Translations under genes and position numbers: made by a program
The notes under the pieces: model-generated
Told to the model about the DNA's origin: nothing
Database searches by the model: none
The model's input: the letters and a program-made list of their open reading frames with translations, nothing else
In this document: positions 45,652 through 55,954 of the stretch, in pieces
Layout: each line of letters opens with the position of its first letter
Numbering within the stretch: position 1 is the stretch's first letter
From: Sneathia sanguinegens
GTDB lineage: Bacteria; Fusobacteriota; Fusobacteriia; Fusobacteriales; Leptotrichiaceae
DNA: 64,000 nucleotides
Strand: one strand, 5' to 3'
Assembly: GCF_042033325.1 (NCBI RefSeq)
Contig: NZ_CP160095.1

Positions 45652-46591
45652 AATTTTAAATATAGTAAAATTATTTATGTTCTGTTGCATAGTATTTTTT
45701 ATGGGATTTACATATTCATTTTTTATAAAAAAACAAAATGTTATAAATAAAGAACTAATAATAACTAAGGGTGCAAAACCACAAGAAATTTATAAAAAGT
45801 TAGGAATATATTATTCTATTTTTGATAGAGTATATTTTAAATTAACAACAAATGATAGAAAAATAAAGGATGGATATTTCTTATTTGATCAAAATATTAG
45901 TAAATATGAAATAATGTCAATAATAAGTAATGCTAAAAATACTGAAGTTGTACTAACTATTCCAGAAGGTTTTACAAGTGAAGAAGTGTTAAATAGAATT
46001 GAAAAATTAGGTTTAGCTAAAAAAAGTGAAATGCTAAATGCAATGAAAAACTATAGTTTTTATTATAAATCATCAGATAATTTTGAAGGATATTTGTTAC
46101 CACAAACTTACTATATTACAAAAGGAGCTACACCTAAAGAAATTTTAGATAAAATTTTAGGTTTATTCTTAAAAAAATATCCAAGTTCTAAATACAAAAA
46201 AGATGAAATGAATAAATATATTATTTTAGCTTCAATAATTGAAAAAGAAGCTAAACAAGATGAAGATAGAGCAAAGATTGCTGCCGTATTTTTAAATAGG
46301 ATAAATAAGGATATGCCTTTGCAATCTGATGCAACATTAAAATATGACTTAAAAAGAGATGTATTAAAAGAAGATTTAAAAACAAATAAATCACCATATA
46401 ATACATATATTCATAAAGGACTTACACCAACACCAATTTGTAATCCAGGTGAGAAAAGTATTGAAGCTAGTATGAAACCAGAAAAGAATTTCGATAAATT
46501 GTATTTTTTCATGTATAAGGATAAAACATATTATTCAAGTACTCATGAAGAACATTTAGAAAAAAGAAAAGAAAGTGGGCATATTAAATAA
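45644..46591 (+). CDS. mltG: Endolytic murein transglycosylase MltG
   Basis: A single-pass inner-membrane enzyme (helix about 7-27) that cleaves nascent peptidoglycan strands and sets glycan length. The 315 aa include the LysM-like region (ELIITKGAKPQEIYKKLGI) and catalytic YceG domain: LPQTYYITKGATPKEIL, ASIIEKEAKQDEDRAKIAAV with the catalytic Glu, QSDATLKYDL and NTYIHKGLTPTPICNPG. The stop overlaps the SpoIID-like gene by one base. Confidence 0.93.
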   Translation: MNKILNIVKLFMFCCIVFFMGFTYSFFIKKQNVINKELIITKGAKPQEIYKKLGIYYSIFDRVYFKLTTNDRKIKDGYFLFDQNISKYEIMSIISNAKNTEVVLTIPEGFTSEEVLNRIEKLGLAKKSEMLNAMKNYSFYYKSSDNFEGYLLPQTYYITKGATPKEILDKILGLFLKKYPSSKYKKDEMNKYIILASIIEKEAKQDEDRAKIAAVFLNRINKDMPLQSDATLKYDLKRDVLKEDLKTNKSPYNTYIHKGLTPTPICNPGEKSIEASMKPEKNFDKLYFFMYKDKTYYSSTHEEHLEKRKESGHIK

Positions 46592-47469
46592 TGAAGAATA
46601 TAGTTTTAACATTATTATTTACAACACTAATAAGTTGCAGTGCAATAGGAAATACAAATCAAATAAATAATTTTGAAATAAGTAATGGTGAAGAACCAAA
46701 AATAAGAGTTAAAATATCAAATATTAATAATCAATATAGAGGTGACTTATATAATATTAATGGACTTAATATAAATGAAGTAATGCTAGAAGAGTATCTA
46801 TATTCAGTAGTTGCAAGTGAAATGCCAAGAAGTTTTGGAATAGAAGCTTTGAAGGCACAAGCTATTGCTGCAAGAACTTATGCTATATATAGTATGGGTA
46901 TAAAAGGAGAAAAAATGTTTGATGTTTATGATACAGAAAGATCACAAGCATATAAAGGAATAATGGTTGAAAATGCAAAAGCAAAAGAAGCAGTAGATTC
47001 TACTAGAGGACTTATACTAACTTATGAAGGTAAGCCTATAGAAGCATTGTATACTTCAAGTTGCGGAGGTAAAACTTTATCAGCAAAGCAATATTTTGGT
47101 AAAGAAGTTCCATATTTACAAAGTGTAGAAGATTTTAGTAGTGATAAGAATTGGAAAAATAGTATAAAATTTGAAGATTTAAAAAGTAAATTAGGAATTA
47201 CAAGTGAAACTATAGTTGGACTTGATGACTTTATATATTTTGATAATGATATTTTAACTAAAAAACAATTAAAAATTAAATTAGGTTTGCCAAGTCCCAT
47301 TTATGATATAGAGTTAAAAGATGGAATAATCTATTTCAAAGGAATGGGTTATGGTCATTGTGTAGGTATGTCACAATATGGTTCAAATTATCTTGCAAAA
47401 AATGGTTATACATATGATGAAATTTTAAAACATTATTATAAAGGTGTAAAAATTAAGAAGGTATATTGA
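46591..47469 (+). CDS. SpoIID/LytB-domain lipoprotein, peptidoglycan-acting
   Basis: A 292-aa protein with a short signal peptide and lipobox (TTLISCSAI, Cys16), so it is probably a lipoprotein. The SpoIID domain has LEEYLYSVVASEMPRSFGIE, ALKAQAIAARTYAIYS and YTSSCGGKTL, ending with GMGYGHCVGMSQYGSNYLAK. SpoIID enzymes are lytic transglycosylases acting on denuded glycan; the catalytic Glu is in ASEMP. In a non-sporulating host it likely works with the upstream MltG in wall turnover. It abuts tilS. Confidence 0.87.
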   Translation: MKNIVLTLLFTTLISCSAIGNTNQINNFEISNGEEPKIRVKISNINNQYRGDLYNINGLNINEVMLEEYLYSVVASEMPRSFGIEALKAQAIAARTYAIYSMGIKGEKMFDVYDTERSQAYKGIMVENAKAKEAVDSTRGLILTYEGKPIEALYTSSCGGKTLSAKQYFGKEVPYLQSVEDFSSDKNWKNSIKFEDLKSKLGITSETIVGLDDFIYFDNDILTKKQLKIKLGLPSPIYDIELKDGIIYFKGMGYGHCVGMSQYGSNYLAKNGYTYDEILKHYYKGVKIKKVY

Positions 47470-48599
47470 TGAGTAAAATTTTGATTGCATTTTCAGGTGG
47501 ACCTGATTTAGTATTTTTATATTATTTTTTAAAAAAAAGAGGACATGAATTAGCCCTTTGTTATGTTAATCATAATGTTAGATTAGATGTAGAAAATGAT
47601 ATAAAATTTATTAATGAATTTTCTAAAAAAGAAGGAGTTCCTTTATATATTAAAGAAATAAAATTGGAAAAATTTAATGAAGATATAGCAAGAAAAAAAA
47701 GATATGAAGAATTGGAAGAATGCTTAAAAGATATAAATTATGACTATATAGCAACAGGACATAATAAAAATGATAATGTTGAAACATTAATATTTCGCTT
47801 ATTAAGAGGAACAGGTTTTGATGGCTTAAAAGGTATACCAAGAAAAAGAGGTAAAATAATTAGACCTATTTTGGATATAAGCAAGGAAGAAATTTTAAAT
47901 TATTTAAATAATAATAAAATTAAATATTTAATTGATTATACAAATTTAGAAAATAATTATTCAAGAAATAAAATAAGAAATTTAATATTTCCAATTTTTA
48001 AAGGTATAAATGAAAATTTTTTAGATAATATATCAAGATTAATACAAATTTCTAATGAAAATATTGAATTAAAAGAAAAGATAAAAAAAGAATTAAATAG
48101 TAAAAATATAGCATATAATAAAAATAAGATAGATGAAATATATAATATTTATAATAAAAATGGATCAACTATTCGCTTGAATGAAAAATATATTTGGTGT
48201 AAAACATATAATTATTATGGTATTCGAGAAATAAGTGAAACTAAAGAATTTTTGTATAATATTAAGCTAAATGAAGAAATAGAAATAAATGGATATACTA
48301 TATTGTTGTGCACTTATAAAAAATATTTTGAACTTGAAAAAAAAGGATATAATTTATATAATGTAAAGAGTGCAAATAATATACAAATTAGAAATAAAAG
48401 AGAGGGTGATAAATTAGATAATACTAAATTAAAAAAGATTTTTATAAATTTAAAAATTGATAGATATGAAAGAAATTTATTACCAATAATTTTAGTTGAT
48501 AATACTATTATTCTTTTAGCAAATTTAAAAAAATCAAAAAATATAAACGAATATTATGAACAAAACACAAACTATATTGCTATTAAGAAGGGAGAATAG
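47469..48599 (+). CDS. tilS: tRNA(Ile)-lysidine synthase, PP-loop variant
   Basis: TilS converts C34 of the AUA-reading tRNA(Ile) to lysidine and is normally essential. The 376-aa protein (ATG 47469; TTG 47466 is also in frame) carries the N-type ATP pyrophosphatase loop as AFSGGPDLVFL: the usual SGGxDS has Leu14 instead of the second Ser. Other motifs are intact: CYVNHNVRLDVENDI, ATGHNKNDNVETLIFRLLRG and YSRNKIRN. The C-terminal part is weakly conserved. With no second tilS visible here, it should be functional. The ftsH start follows directly. Confidence 0.88.
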   Translation: MSKILIAFSGGPDLVFLYYFLKKRGHELALCYVNHNVRLDVENDIKFINEFSKKEGVPLYIKEIKLEKFNEDIARKKRYEELEECLKDINYDYIATGHNKNDNVETLIFRLLRGTGFDGLKGIPRKRGKIIRPILDISKEEILNYLNNNKIKYLIDYTNLENNYSRNKIRNLIFPIFKGINENFLDNISRLIQISNENIELKEKIKKELNSKNIAYNKNKIDEIYNIYNKNGSTIRLNEKYIWCKTYNYYGIREISETKEFLYNIKLNEEIEINGYTILLCTYKKYFELEKKGYNLYNVKSANNIQIRNKREGDKLDNTKLKKIFINLKIDRYERNLLPIILVDNTIILLANLKKSKNINEYYEQNTNYIAIKKGE

Positions 48600-50561
48600 A
48601 TGTTAAAATTTTATGAAAATCCAGAAAATCAAGATGATAAAAAAGATAATAATGACGATGATTTTGACTTTAAAAAAGGTGTTGAAGAATTAAGAGAAAA
48701 AAGAGGAAAGAAAAGACCGCCATTAGGAAGTCCAATATTTTTTCTTTTGATTATAATGGTAATTTTTTCAATATACTATTTTACAAAAAATCCATTTAAG
48801 ACAGATGTACAAGAAGTATCATATACTGAATTTGTTAATAGAATAAAAACAAAAGATATAAAACAAATAATCGAAAAAGATGATAGATTATATGGTAAAA
48901 TTAAAGGTTCAAAAATAGAATATTCAACTAAAAAAATAACATCAAGACTAGGAAATGATCAAACCATAATGAATTTGGTAAATTCATCAAATGATATTGA
49001 AGTTAAAGCACAAGATTCCATGGGAAATTCAGTAATAGTTCAACTTTTATTTAGTTTTTTACCAATGGTACTTTTGATATTTATGTTTTTCATTCTTATT
49101 AGAAGATTTATGGGTGGTTCAGGTGGAGGAATTAATCCACTTAATCTTATTGGAAAATCAAAATCAAAATTAAAAGAAAAACCTAATGTTAAATTTGATG
49201 ATGTTGCAGGACTTGATGAAGTTAAAGAAGAATTAAAAGAAGTAGTTCAATTTTTAAAAGATCCAAGTAAATTTTTGGAAGCAGGTGCAAGAGTTCCTAA
49301 AGGTGTTTTACTTTTAGGTGAACCAGGAACAGGAAAAACTTTACTTGCAAAAGCAGTAGCAGGGGAATCAGGTGCATCATTTTTCAATATATCAGGTTCA
49401 GAATTTGTTGAAATGTATGTTGGGGTTGGAGCTTCAAGAGTTAGAGAATTATTTGATGAAGCAAAAAGAGAAAAACCATCTATAATATTTATAGATGAAA
49501 TTGATGCCATTGGAAGAAAAAGAGGAAGTGGAAGAAATGGCGGAAATGATGAAAGAGAACAAACATTAAATCAACTTTTAGTTGAAATGGATGGTTTTGA
49601 AACTGATGCAAAAATAATTGTTATTGCAGCAACAAATAGAGAAGATATTTTAGATAAAGCCTTATTAAGATCAGGAAGATTTGATAGAAGAGTTGCAGTT
49701 ACAGCACCAGACTATAATGGTAGATTAGCTATATTAAAAGTTCATGCAAGAAATAAAAAATTAGCTAATGATGTAAAATTAGAAGATATTGCTAAAATAA
49801 CACCAGGATTTGTAGGTGCAGATCTTGAAAATATATTAAATGAAGCAGCAATATGTGCAACAAGAGCTAATAGAGCTATAATAACTATGGCAGATTTGGA
49901 TGAAGCAGTTGATAAAATAGGTATGGGTTTAGGACAAAAGAGTAAAATTATAACACCTGAAGATAAAAAGATGTTGGCATATCATGAAGGTGGACATGCA
50001 CTTGTTTCATCATTATTACCTAATACTGATAAAGTTCACAAAGTTACGATTATACCACGTGGAGATGCTGGGGGTTATACAATGACTCTACCAAGTGAAA
50101 CACTTAATATGAGAAGTAAGGGAATTTTAGCAGATATAAAAGTTGCTTTTGGAGGAAGAGTTGGAGAATTATTAGGTATGGATGACATAGGAACTGGAGC
50201 ATATTCTGATATTCAAAAAGCAACACATTATGCAAAATTATATGTACAAAGTTATGGTCTAGATAGTGAAATGGGACCTATTAATTATGAACAAAGTAGA
50301 CAAGAAGAATATTCATTTATTGATTCAAATAGTGAAAAGACTAAAGAATTAATTGATAGCAAGGTTAAAAATTTATTGAAAGATTTATATCAACAAACAG
50401 TTGATTTATTAACAGAAAATAAGGATAAATTAGATGAAATTGCTGCACTTTTACTTGAAAAAGAAACAGTTACTGGTTCAGAAATAAGAGCTATTGTAAA
50501 AGGTCATACTCATGAAGAAGTTCTTAAAATGACAGCAGAAGAATTAGAGGAATTTTATTGA
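48600..50561 (+). CDS. ftsH: ATP-dependent zinc metalloprotease FtsH
   Basis: A 653-aa inner-membrane AAA+ protease for quality control of membrane and cytosolic proteins. Two transmembrane helices (about 42-59 and 145-165) flank a small extracytoplasmic domain. Walker A is GEPGTGKTLLAKAVAGE (about 240-256), Walker B IIFIDEIDAIGRKRGSG, the arginine-finger region RSGRFDRRVAV and the zinc site HEGGH (462-466). An acidic N-terminal extension (Asp/Asn-rich, 8-22) is slightly unusual. The gene begins right after the tilS stop. Confidence 0.96.
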   Translation: MLKFYENPENQDDKKDNNDDDFDFKKGVEELREKRGKKRPPLGSPIFFLLIIMVIFSIYYFTKNPFKTDVQEVSYTEFVNRIKTKDIKQIIEKDDRLYGKIKGSKIEYSTKKITSRLGNDQTIMNLVNSSNDIEVKAQDSMGNSVIVQLLFSFLPMVLLIFMFFILIRRFMGGSGGGINPLNLIGKSKSKLKEKPNVKFDDVAGLDEVKEELKEVVQFLKDPSKFLEAGARVPKGVLLLGEPGTGKTLLAKAVAGESGASFFNISGSEFVEMYVGVGASRVRELFDEAKREKPSIIFIDEIDAIGRKRGSGRNGGNDEREQTLNQLLVEMDGFETDAKIIVIAATNREDILDKALLRSGRFDRRVAVTAPDYNGRLAILKVHARNKKLANDVKLEDIAKITPGFVGADLENILNEAAICATRANRAIITMADLDEAVDKIGMGLGQKSKIITPEDKKMLAYHEGGHALVSSLLPNTDKVHKVTIIPRGDAGGYTMTLPSETLNMRSKGILADIKVAFGGRVGELLGMDDIGTGAYSDIQKATHYAKLYVQSYGLDSEMGPINYEQSRQEEYSFIDSNSEKTKELIDSKVKNLLKDLYQQTVDLLTENKDKLDEIAALLLEKETVTGSEIRAIVKGHTHEEVLKMTAEELEEFY

Positions 50562-50564
50562 TAT

Positions 50565-51212
50565 ATGAAAATTAATGAAGAATTTTCTAATGAAATATTA
50601 GAAATTAATGAAATGATAAAAGATGAAATTTCGTTAAAAATAAAAGAATACAAAGATGTATTTTTGTACAATGAAAAGGATTTTTTTGCAGAAATAGCCT
50701 TTTGTATTTTAACACCACAATCAAAAGCGAAAAATGCTTGGAAAATAATTGAAATTTTAAAGGAAAATGGTTTGCTCTATTCAGGAACAAGTGAAGAATT
50801 AGTTGACTATCTTAATTTGGTAAGATTTAAAAATACAAAGGCGAAAAGATTAGTTGACTTAAGAAATTTACTAACTATTGATAAAAGATTAGCCTCAAAA
50901 GAAATAATATTTCATACAAAAAATGTAATTGAAATAAGAGAATGGTTAGTTAAAAATGTAAAAGGTTTTGGTTATAAAGAAGCAAGTCATGTACTTAGAA
51001 ATTTAGGTTTTGGTGAAAATATTGCTATTCTAGATAGACATATATTGAGAACATTAAAAAAATTAGATATTATTGATGAAATACCTAAAACCTTGAGCCC
51101 AAGTAACTATAAAAAAATAGAGAATAAGATGAGAGAGTATTCAAAATATGTAGGCATAAGTATGGATAGACTTGATTTAATATTTTGGTATAAACAATTG
51201 CATTATTTATTT

Positions 51213-51218
<6 letters not shown>
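50565..51218 (+). CDS. ogg: Ogg2-like 8-oxoguanine DNA glycosylase/AP lyase
   Basis: A 217-aa HhH-GPD protein of the archaeal-type Ogg (Ogg2) group. The fold is shown by AEIAFCILTPQSKAKNAW, the hairpin LVKNVKGFGYKEASHVLRNL with the catalytic-type Lys, and ILDRHILRTLKKL with the catalytic Asp. It lacks the four-Cys iron-sulfur motif of endonuclease III. It would excise 8-oxoguanine and nick the abasic site. A terminator with a long T-run follows. Confidence 0.85.
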
Positions 51219-51564
<346 letters not shown>

Positions 51565-51656
51565 AATAAACCACCTCGTTAATATTATAACATATATAGA
51601 CAAAAAATAAATATATGGTAAACTATAATGATAAGTTAATATAGGAGTTGAGAAGT

Positions 51657-52907
51657 ATGGAAATTCTAGTGATGATATTAGCTGGAGGTCGTGGGTCAAG
51701 ATTGGACATTTTATCAGAGAACAGAGTGAAACCTAGTGTTCCTTTTGCTGGAAAATTTAGAATAATCGATTTTGCTTTGAGTAATTGTAGTAATTCAGGT
51801 ATGTACAATGTCGCCTTACTAACACAATATTTACCATTATCTTTGAATGAACATATTGGAGTTGGAAAACCTTGGGATTTAGATAGAAGAGATTCACCGA
51901 TTACTTTATTACAACCTTTTGAAATTGCTGATGGAAGTAGAACATGGTACAATGGGACTGCTGATGCAATAAGAAAGAATATTGAATTTATTGAAAGAAA
52001 AAATCCTAAATATATTTTGATTTTATCTGGGGATCATATATATAAAATGAATTATTCTAAAATTTTGGAAACACATAAGAAAAATGGAGCTAGCTTAACA
52101 ATAGCTGCTCAAGATGTTCCAATTGAAATAGCATCTCGTTTTGGAATATTAGAAGTAAATGATAAAGATGAAATTATTTCATTTGAAGAAAAACCTTTAG
52201 AACCTAAGAGTACATTTGCATCTATGGGTATATATATATTTAATACTGAAGATTTAATAAGATATTTGAAAAAGTCAGATAAAGAAGACTTAGACTTTGG
52301 TCATGATGTTATACCTGAAATGCTAGAAAATAAGGAAAAAATTTTCATCCATAGATTTAAAGGTTATTGGATGGATGTAGGAACATATGATTCATATCAT
52401 GAAGCAAATCTTGATTTAATAAAAAAATCTGAAGAAGTAGGTATAGATTTATATGATGAAAATTGGAAAATTTATACTAGAAGTAAAAATTGTGCACCAG
52501 TTAGAGTTGGTTTAACAGGTAGTATAATAAATTCTTTAGTTTGTGATGGTTGTAAGATAGAAGGAAGAGTTGAAAATTCTGTTATAGGACCAGAAGTTAC
52601 AATTCGAGCAGGGTCAACTGTTACAAATTCTATCATATTTGAAGATACCTATATATCTGAAAATTCGCATTTAGATTCAGTTATAATAGATAAACATGTT
52701 AAAATAGGAAAATATTGTCTGATAGGACATGGCGATATAAGTATAGCAAATCATGAAAGACCAGATTTACTATATAGTGGGTTAAGTGTATTAGGAAAAA
52801 ATATAAAAGTAGGAGATAACTCTATTATCGGACGAAATATTAGAATATTTTCTAATAAACAAATTGAAAATAATTCTAAAATAGAAAGTGGAGAAACGAT
52901 AAAATGA
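51657..52907 (+). CDS. glgC: Glucose-1-phosphate adenylyltransferase
   Basis: GlgC makes ADP-glucose for glycogen. The start is ATG 51657 (416 aa) with GGAG at the proper distance; an in-frame TTG at 51648 is less likely. Motifs are MILAGGRGSRLDILS, KPSVPFAGKFRIIDFALSN, WYNGTADAIRKN, ILSGDHIYKMNY, FEEKP and YWMDVGTYDSY. The C-terminal left-handed beta-helix covers about 290-416. The activator-binding Lys/Arg pattern near the N-terminus is typical of bacterial enzymes. It overlaps glgA by 4 nt. Confidence 0.95.
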   Translation: MEILVMILAGGRGSRLDILSENRVKPSVPFAGKFRIIDFALSNCSNSGMYNVALLTQYLPLSLNEHIGVGKPWDLDRRDSPITLLQPFEIADGSRTWYNGTADAIRKNIEFIERKNPKYILILSGDHIYKMNYSKILETHKKNGASLTIAAQDVPIEIASRFGILEVNDKDEIISFEEKPLEPKSTFASMGIYIFNTEDLIRYLKKSDKEDLDFGHDVIPEMLENKEKIFIHRFKGYWMDVGTYDSYHEANLDLIKKSEEVGIDLYDENWKIYTRSKNCAPVRVGLTGSIINSLVCDGCKIEGRVENSVIGPEVTIRAGSTVTNSIIFEDTYISENSHLDSVIIDKHVKIGKYCLIGHGDISIANHERPDLLYSGLSVLGKNIKVGDNSIIGRNIRIFSNKQIENNSKIESGETIK

Positions 52908-54244
52908 AAATATTATATTTGTGTTCAGAAGCGGCACCTTTTGTTAAGACAGGAGGCTTAGCTGATGTAATGTATTCACTTCCAAAAAAAATGGTAGAGT
53001 TAGGTCATAAAGCTATAATTTTTTTACCTAAATATGATTTAATTCCTAAAAAATATCTGGAAGATATTAAATATGTAGATAAAATTGAGCTTTTAAATGA
53101 AGAATATAATATTTATTCTTTAATAAGGGAAGGCATTGATTATTATTTTATTGAAAATAGAAGATTATATGAAAGAAATCATCTCTATGGTGATTTAGAT
53201 GAAGATGTTCAATATGCTAATTACAATGAGGTTATTCTTAAATTTTTAGTTAAATCTAAGATGAAAGTTGATGTAGTACATTGTAATGATTGGCAAACAG
53301 GTTTATTTCCATATTTTTTAAAAAAAAGATATAATTTTTTAAATATTAAAGTAATTTATACAATACATAATTTAATGTATCAGGGTAAATTTAACAATTA
53401 TTCTGTAGCTACTTTGGGCTATGACTATAAATATGACTTGAATTTTATGGAAGTAGGCATCAAATATTCAGATATTGTAAATACAGTTAGTCCAACTTAT
53501 TCAAAGGAAATACATTATCCATATTTTGCTGAAGGCTTAGAAAATATTATAAATTCTAAAGAAATAAGTGGTATTTTGAATGGTATAGACTATAATTATT
53601 ACAAGCCAATATATAAGGATATTTTTGAATATAAAAAGAAGAAAAAGAAAGAATTACTTACAAAGTTTGGAATTAAAAATGAAGAATTTATGGTTATTAG
53701 TTTAATATCAAGACTTGTTGAAGGAAAAGGAATAGATTTAATTATTGCTAGAGTAGAAGATTTGTTGGAAAATGATAAGGTGATTTTCTTGATACTAGGT
53801 AGAGGTGCAAAAGAATATGAAGATTTTTTTGAATATCTTTCAATTAAATATCCTAATAAATGCAAATTTACAAAGGAATATAATGAGGCTTTATCAAAAT
53901 TAATGTATGCAGGTTCAGACTTATTATTAGTACCTTCAAGATATGAACCTTGTGGATTAACACAAATGATAGCAATGAGATATGGAACTATACCTTTGGT
54001 TAGAGAAATTGGAGGCTTAAAAGATACAGTACAACCATTTAATTATATTACTCAAAAAGGTAATGGTTTTGGCTTTACAAATTATAATGCAGACGATATG
54101 TTACATGTAATTAGATATGCACAAAGTGTTTATTATACTCAAAAAAAGAATTGGGAAATATTGATAAATAATTGCATAAATACAGATCATTCTTGGAATA
54201 AGGCTGCAAAGGAATATGAAGCTTTGTATATAAAACTCTGTTAA
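52904..54244 (+). CDS. glgA: Glycogen synthase (ADP-glucose)
   Basis: A GT5 glucosyltransferase of 446 aa elongating glycogen with ADP-glucose. N-terminal KTGGLADVMYSLPKKM is the ADP-glucose loop, followed by VVHCNDWQTGLFPYFL, YTIHNLMYQGKF and, in the C-terminal domain, SRLVEGKGIDLI, VPSRYEPCGLTQMIAMRYG and REIGGLKDTV. It lies with glgC as a two-gene operon; no branching enzyme or phosphorylase gene is visible in the window. Confidence 0.95.
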   Translation: MKILYLCSEAAPFVKTGGLADVMYSLPKKMVELGHKAIIFLPKYDLIPKKYLEDIKYVDKIELLNEEYNIYSLIREGIDYYFIENRRLYERNHLYGDLDEDVQYANYNEVILKFLVKSKMKVDVVHCNDWQTGLFPYFLKKRYNFLNIKVIYTIHNLMYQGKFNNYSVATLGYDYKYDLNFMEVGIKYSDIVNTVSPTYSKEIHYPYFAEGLENIINSKEISGILNGIDYNYYKPIYKDIFEYKKKKKKELLTKFGIKNEEFMVISLISRLVEGKGIDLIIARVEDLLENDKVIFLILGRGAKEYEDFFEYLSIKYPNKCKFTKEYNEALSKLMYAGSDLLLVPSRYEPCGLTQMIAMRYGTIPLVREIGGLKDTVQPFNYITQKGNGFGFTNYNADDMLHVIRYAQSVYYTQKKNWEILINNCINTDHSWNKAAKEYEALYIKLC

Positions 54245-54248
54245 AAAA

Positions 54249-54283
54249 ATGCAGTAAACTATTTTAGTTTGCTGTATTTTTAT
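54249..54283 (+). terminator. Terminator of the glgCA operon
   Basis: A 13-bp stem with two G-U pairs (54249-54261 with 54265-54277, loop TTT) followed by TTTTTATC. Confidence 0.75.
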
Positions 54284-54346
54284 CATAGTTTTTTATTTTA
54301 AAATATGTTAAAATTAGTATAGTTTAAATTTGGAAGGAAGAGATAA

Positions 54347-55498
54347 ATGATTAGTGGAACTGATACATGGACAATATGGGCTATACTTTTATTTATAACA
54401 GCTGTAAGTATATATTTGGAGAGAACATATACTATAGCATCAAAAATTAGTGGAGCAATAATTGCTTTAGTTTTTGCATTGGCATTGTCAAATTTTGGCT
54501 TAATACCTACAGAATCCCAAGTATATGATATAGTTTGGGAATATATAGTACCTTTATCAATACCTTTACTATTATTTAAGTGTGATTTGGTACAAATTTA
54601 TAAGCAAAGTCAAAGACTTATAATAATATTTTTATTAAGTTCAGTTGGGACTATAATAGGAACTTTTATTGCATATAGTTTACTTCATAAATATATTCCA
54701 GAATTAAATCATATAGCTGGAGCTATGTCGGCTTCATATATAGGTGGAGGAGTTAACTTTGTTGCAGTTTCAACAAGTTTTAAAATAAATCCAAAATTAA
54801 TTTCAGCAACTATTGTAAGTGATAATTTACTTATGGTTTTATATTTCTTGACATTAATTACAATACCAAATTTAAAATTTTTTAAGAAAAATTTTAAAAG
54901 AGAGTATCAAGATAATATTGAAATTGATTTGAATTCAGAAAATACAAAATCTTTGCTAGGTTTGAAAGATTTAGCTATTTCTTTTGCAATAACAGCAATA
55001 ATAGTTACAATTTCTTTTAAATTATCTAAGTGTATTTTAGGTAATTTTAAGGGAGATCTTGCTTTATTTTTAGGAAATAAGTATTTGTTGTTAACTACAA
55101 TTAGTGTTTTATTTTCTACAATTTTTTCTAAATATTTTTCAAAAATATCTGGTACACAAGAAATTGGAACATTTTTAATATATATTTTCTTTGTTGTTAT
55201 AGGAATACCAGCTTCAATAAGTTCAATTATTAAAAATTCACCACTATTATTAGTATTTTGCTTTATTATAGTAGTCATAAATATGATAGTAACATTAATA
55301 TTTGCCAAAATATTTAAATTTACATTAGAAGAAGCAATATTAGTATCAAATGCTAATATAGGGGGACCAACTACAGCGGTAGCAATGGCAATGTCTAAAG
55401 GCTGGAAGAAATATATAGCACCTATTATGCTAGTGGGGACTTTAGGTTATGTAATAGGTAATTATATAGGATTATATTTAGGATACCATTTAATTTGA
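54347..55498 (+). CDS. DUF819-family membrane protein
   Basis: A 383-aa protein with about eleven transmembrane helices of the DUF819 (YjcL-like) family. Recognisable segments are WEYIVPLSIPLLLFKCDL, AGAMSASYIGGGVNFVAVS and the C-terminal SNANIGGPTTAVAMAMSKGW. The two inverted glycine-rich repeats resemble transporter re-entrant loops. The substrate is unknown. The gene has an AAGGAAGAG site and is followed by a small membrane protein gene. Confidence 0.8.
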   Translation: MISGTDTWTIWAILLFITAVSIYLERTYTIASKISGAIIALVFALALSNFGLIPTESQVYDIVWEYIVPLSIPLLLFKCDLVQIYKQSQRLIIIFLLSSVGTIIGTFIAYSLLHKYIPELNHIAGAMSASYIGGGVNFVAVSTSFKINPKLISATIVSDNLLMVLYFLTLITIPNLKFFKKNFKREYQDNIEIDLNSENTKSLLGLKDLAISFAITAIIVTISFKLSKCILGNFKGDLALFLGNKYLLLTTISVLFSTIFSKYFSKISGTQEIGTFLIYIFFVVIGIPASISSIIKNSPLLLVFCFIIVVINMIVTLIFAKIFKFTLEEAILVSNANIGGPTTAVAMAMSKGWKKYIAPIMLVGTLGYVIGNYIGLYLGYHLI

Positions 55499-55511
55499 TA
55501 GGAGTAAGATA

Positions 55512-55874
55512 ATGATAATTATTGAATATTTTTCAATTGTTTTAATATATTTAAAATTATGTCTTGCAATTATATTGTTATTTGGTTTTTTTAATAAGGC
55601 GAAAGAAATAAATTCCTTATGTATTTTTACATTGTTTATTGAATTAATAAGTATTTTAATATCAATATTTACAAATAAATTAGCTAGTTTGCAACCATTT
55701 TTTTTAACATATTATCAAAAAAATTGGCCATATCCTAATTTGATATTTTTACTTATAGTAAGTATTTTACTATTGTTATATAAAGGTATAGATGATAATT
55801 TAATATTTCTACATAAATTCTTAGTAGCTATATATTTGTTTATTTCAGCTTTCCCATATATTTTATTATTGTAA
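55512..55874 (+). CDS. 120-aa four-helix membrane protein
   Basis: No family recognised. Four hydrophobic helices at about 5-24, 31-49, 74-91 and 100-119 are joined by short loops, and the hydrophilic loop between helices 2 and 3 contains YYQKNWPYPN. It is 13 bp after the DUF819 gene with GATAGGAGTAAG before the ATG, so the two are probably co-expressed and could act together. Confidence 0.6.
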   Translation: MIIIEYFSIVLIYLKLCLAIILLFGFFNKAKEINSLCIFTLFIELISILISIFTNKLASLQPFFLTYYQKNWPYPNLIFLLIVSILLLLYKGIDDNLIFLHKFLVAIYLFISAFPYILLL

Positions 55875-55895
55875 AAATAGTGAATTTTAGCTTTA

Positions 55896-55925
55896 TTGAT
55901 AAAATGCTTTATATTATGATATAAT
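55896..55925 (+). promoter_or_regulatory. Promoter of the rph-rlmN-pbp1A-era unit
   Basis: TTGATA (55896-55901), an 18-nt spacer and an extended -10, TG-A-TATAAT (55917-55925), 29 bp before the rph ATG. Confidence 0.75.
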
Positions 55926-55954
55926 TAAGACAAACAAGAAAAGGATATAAAATA

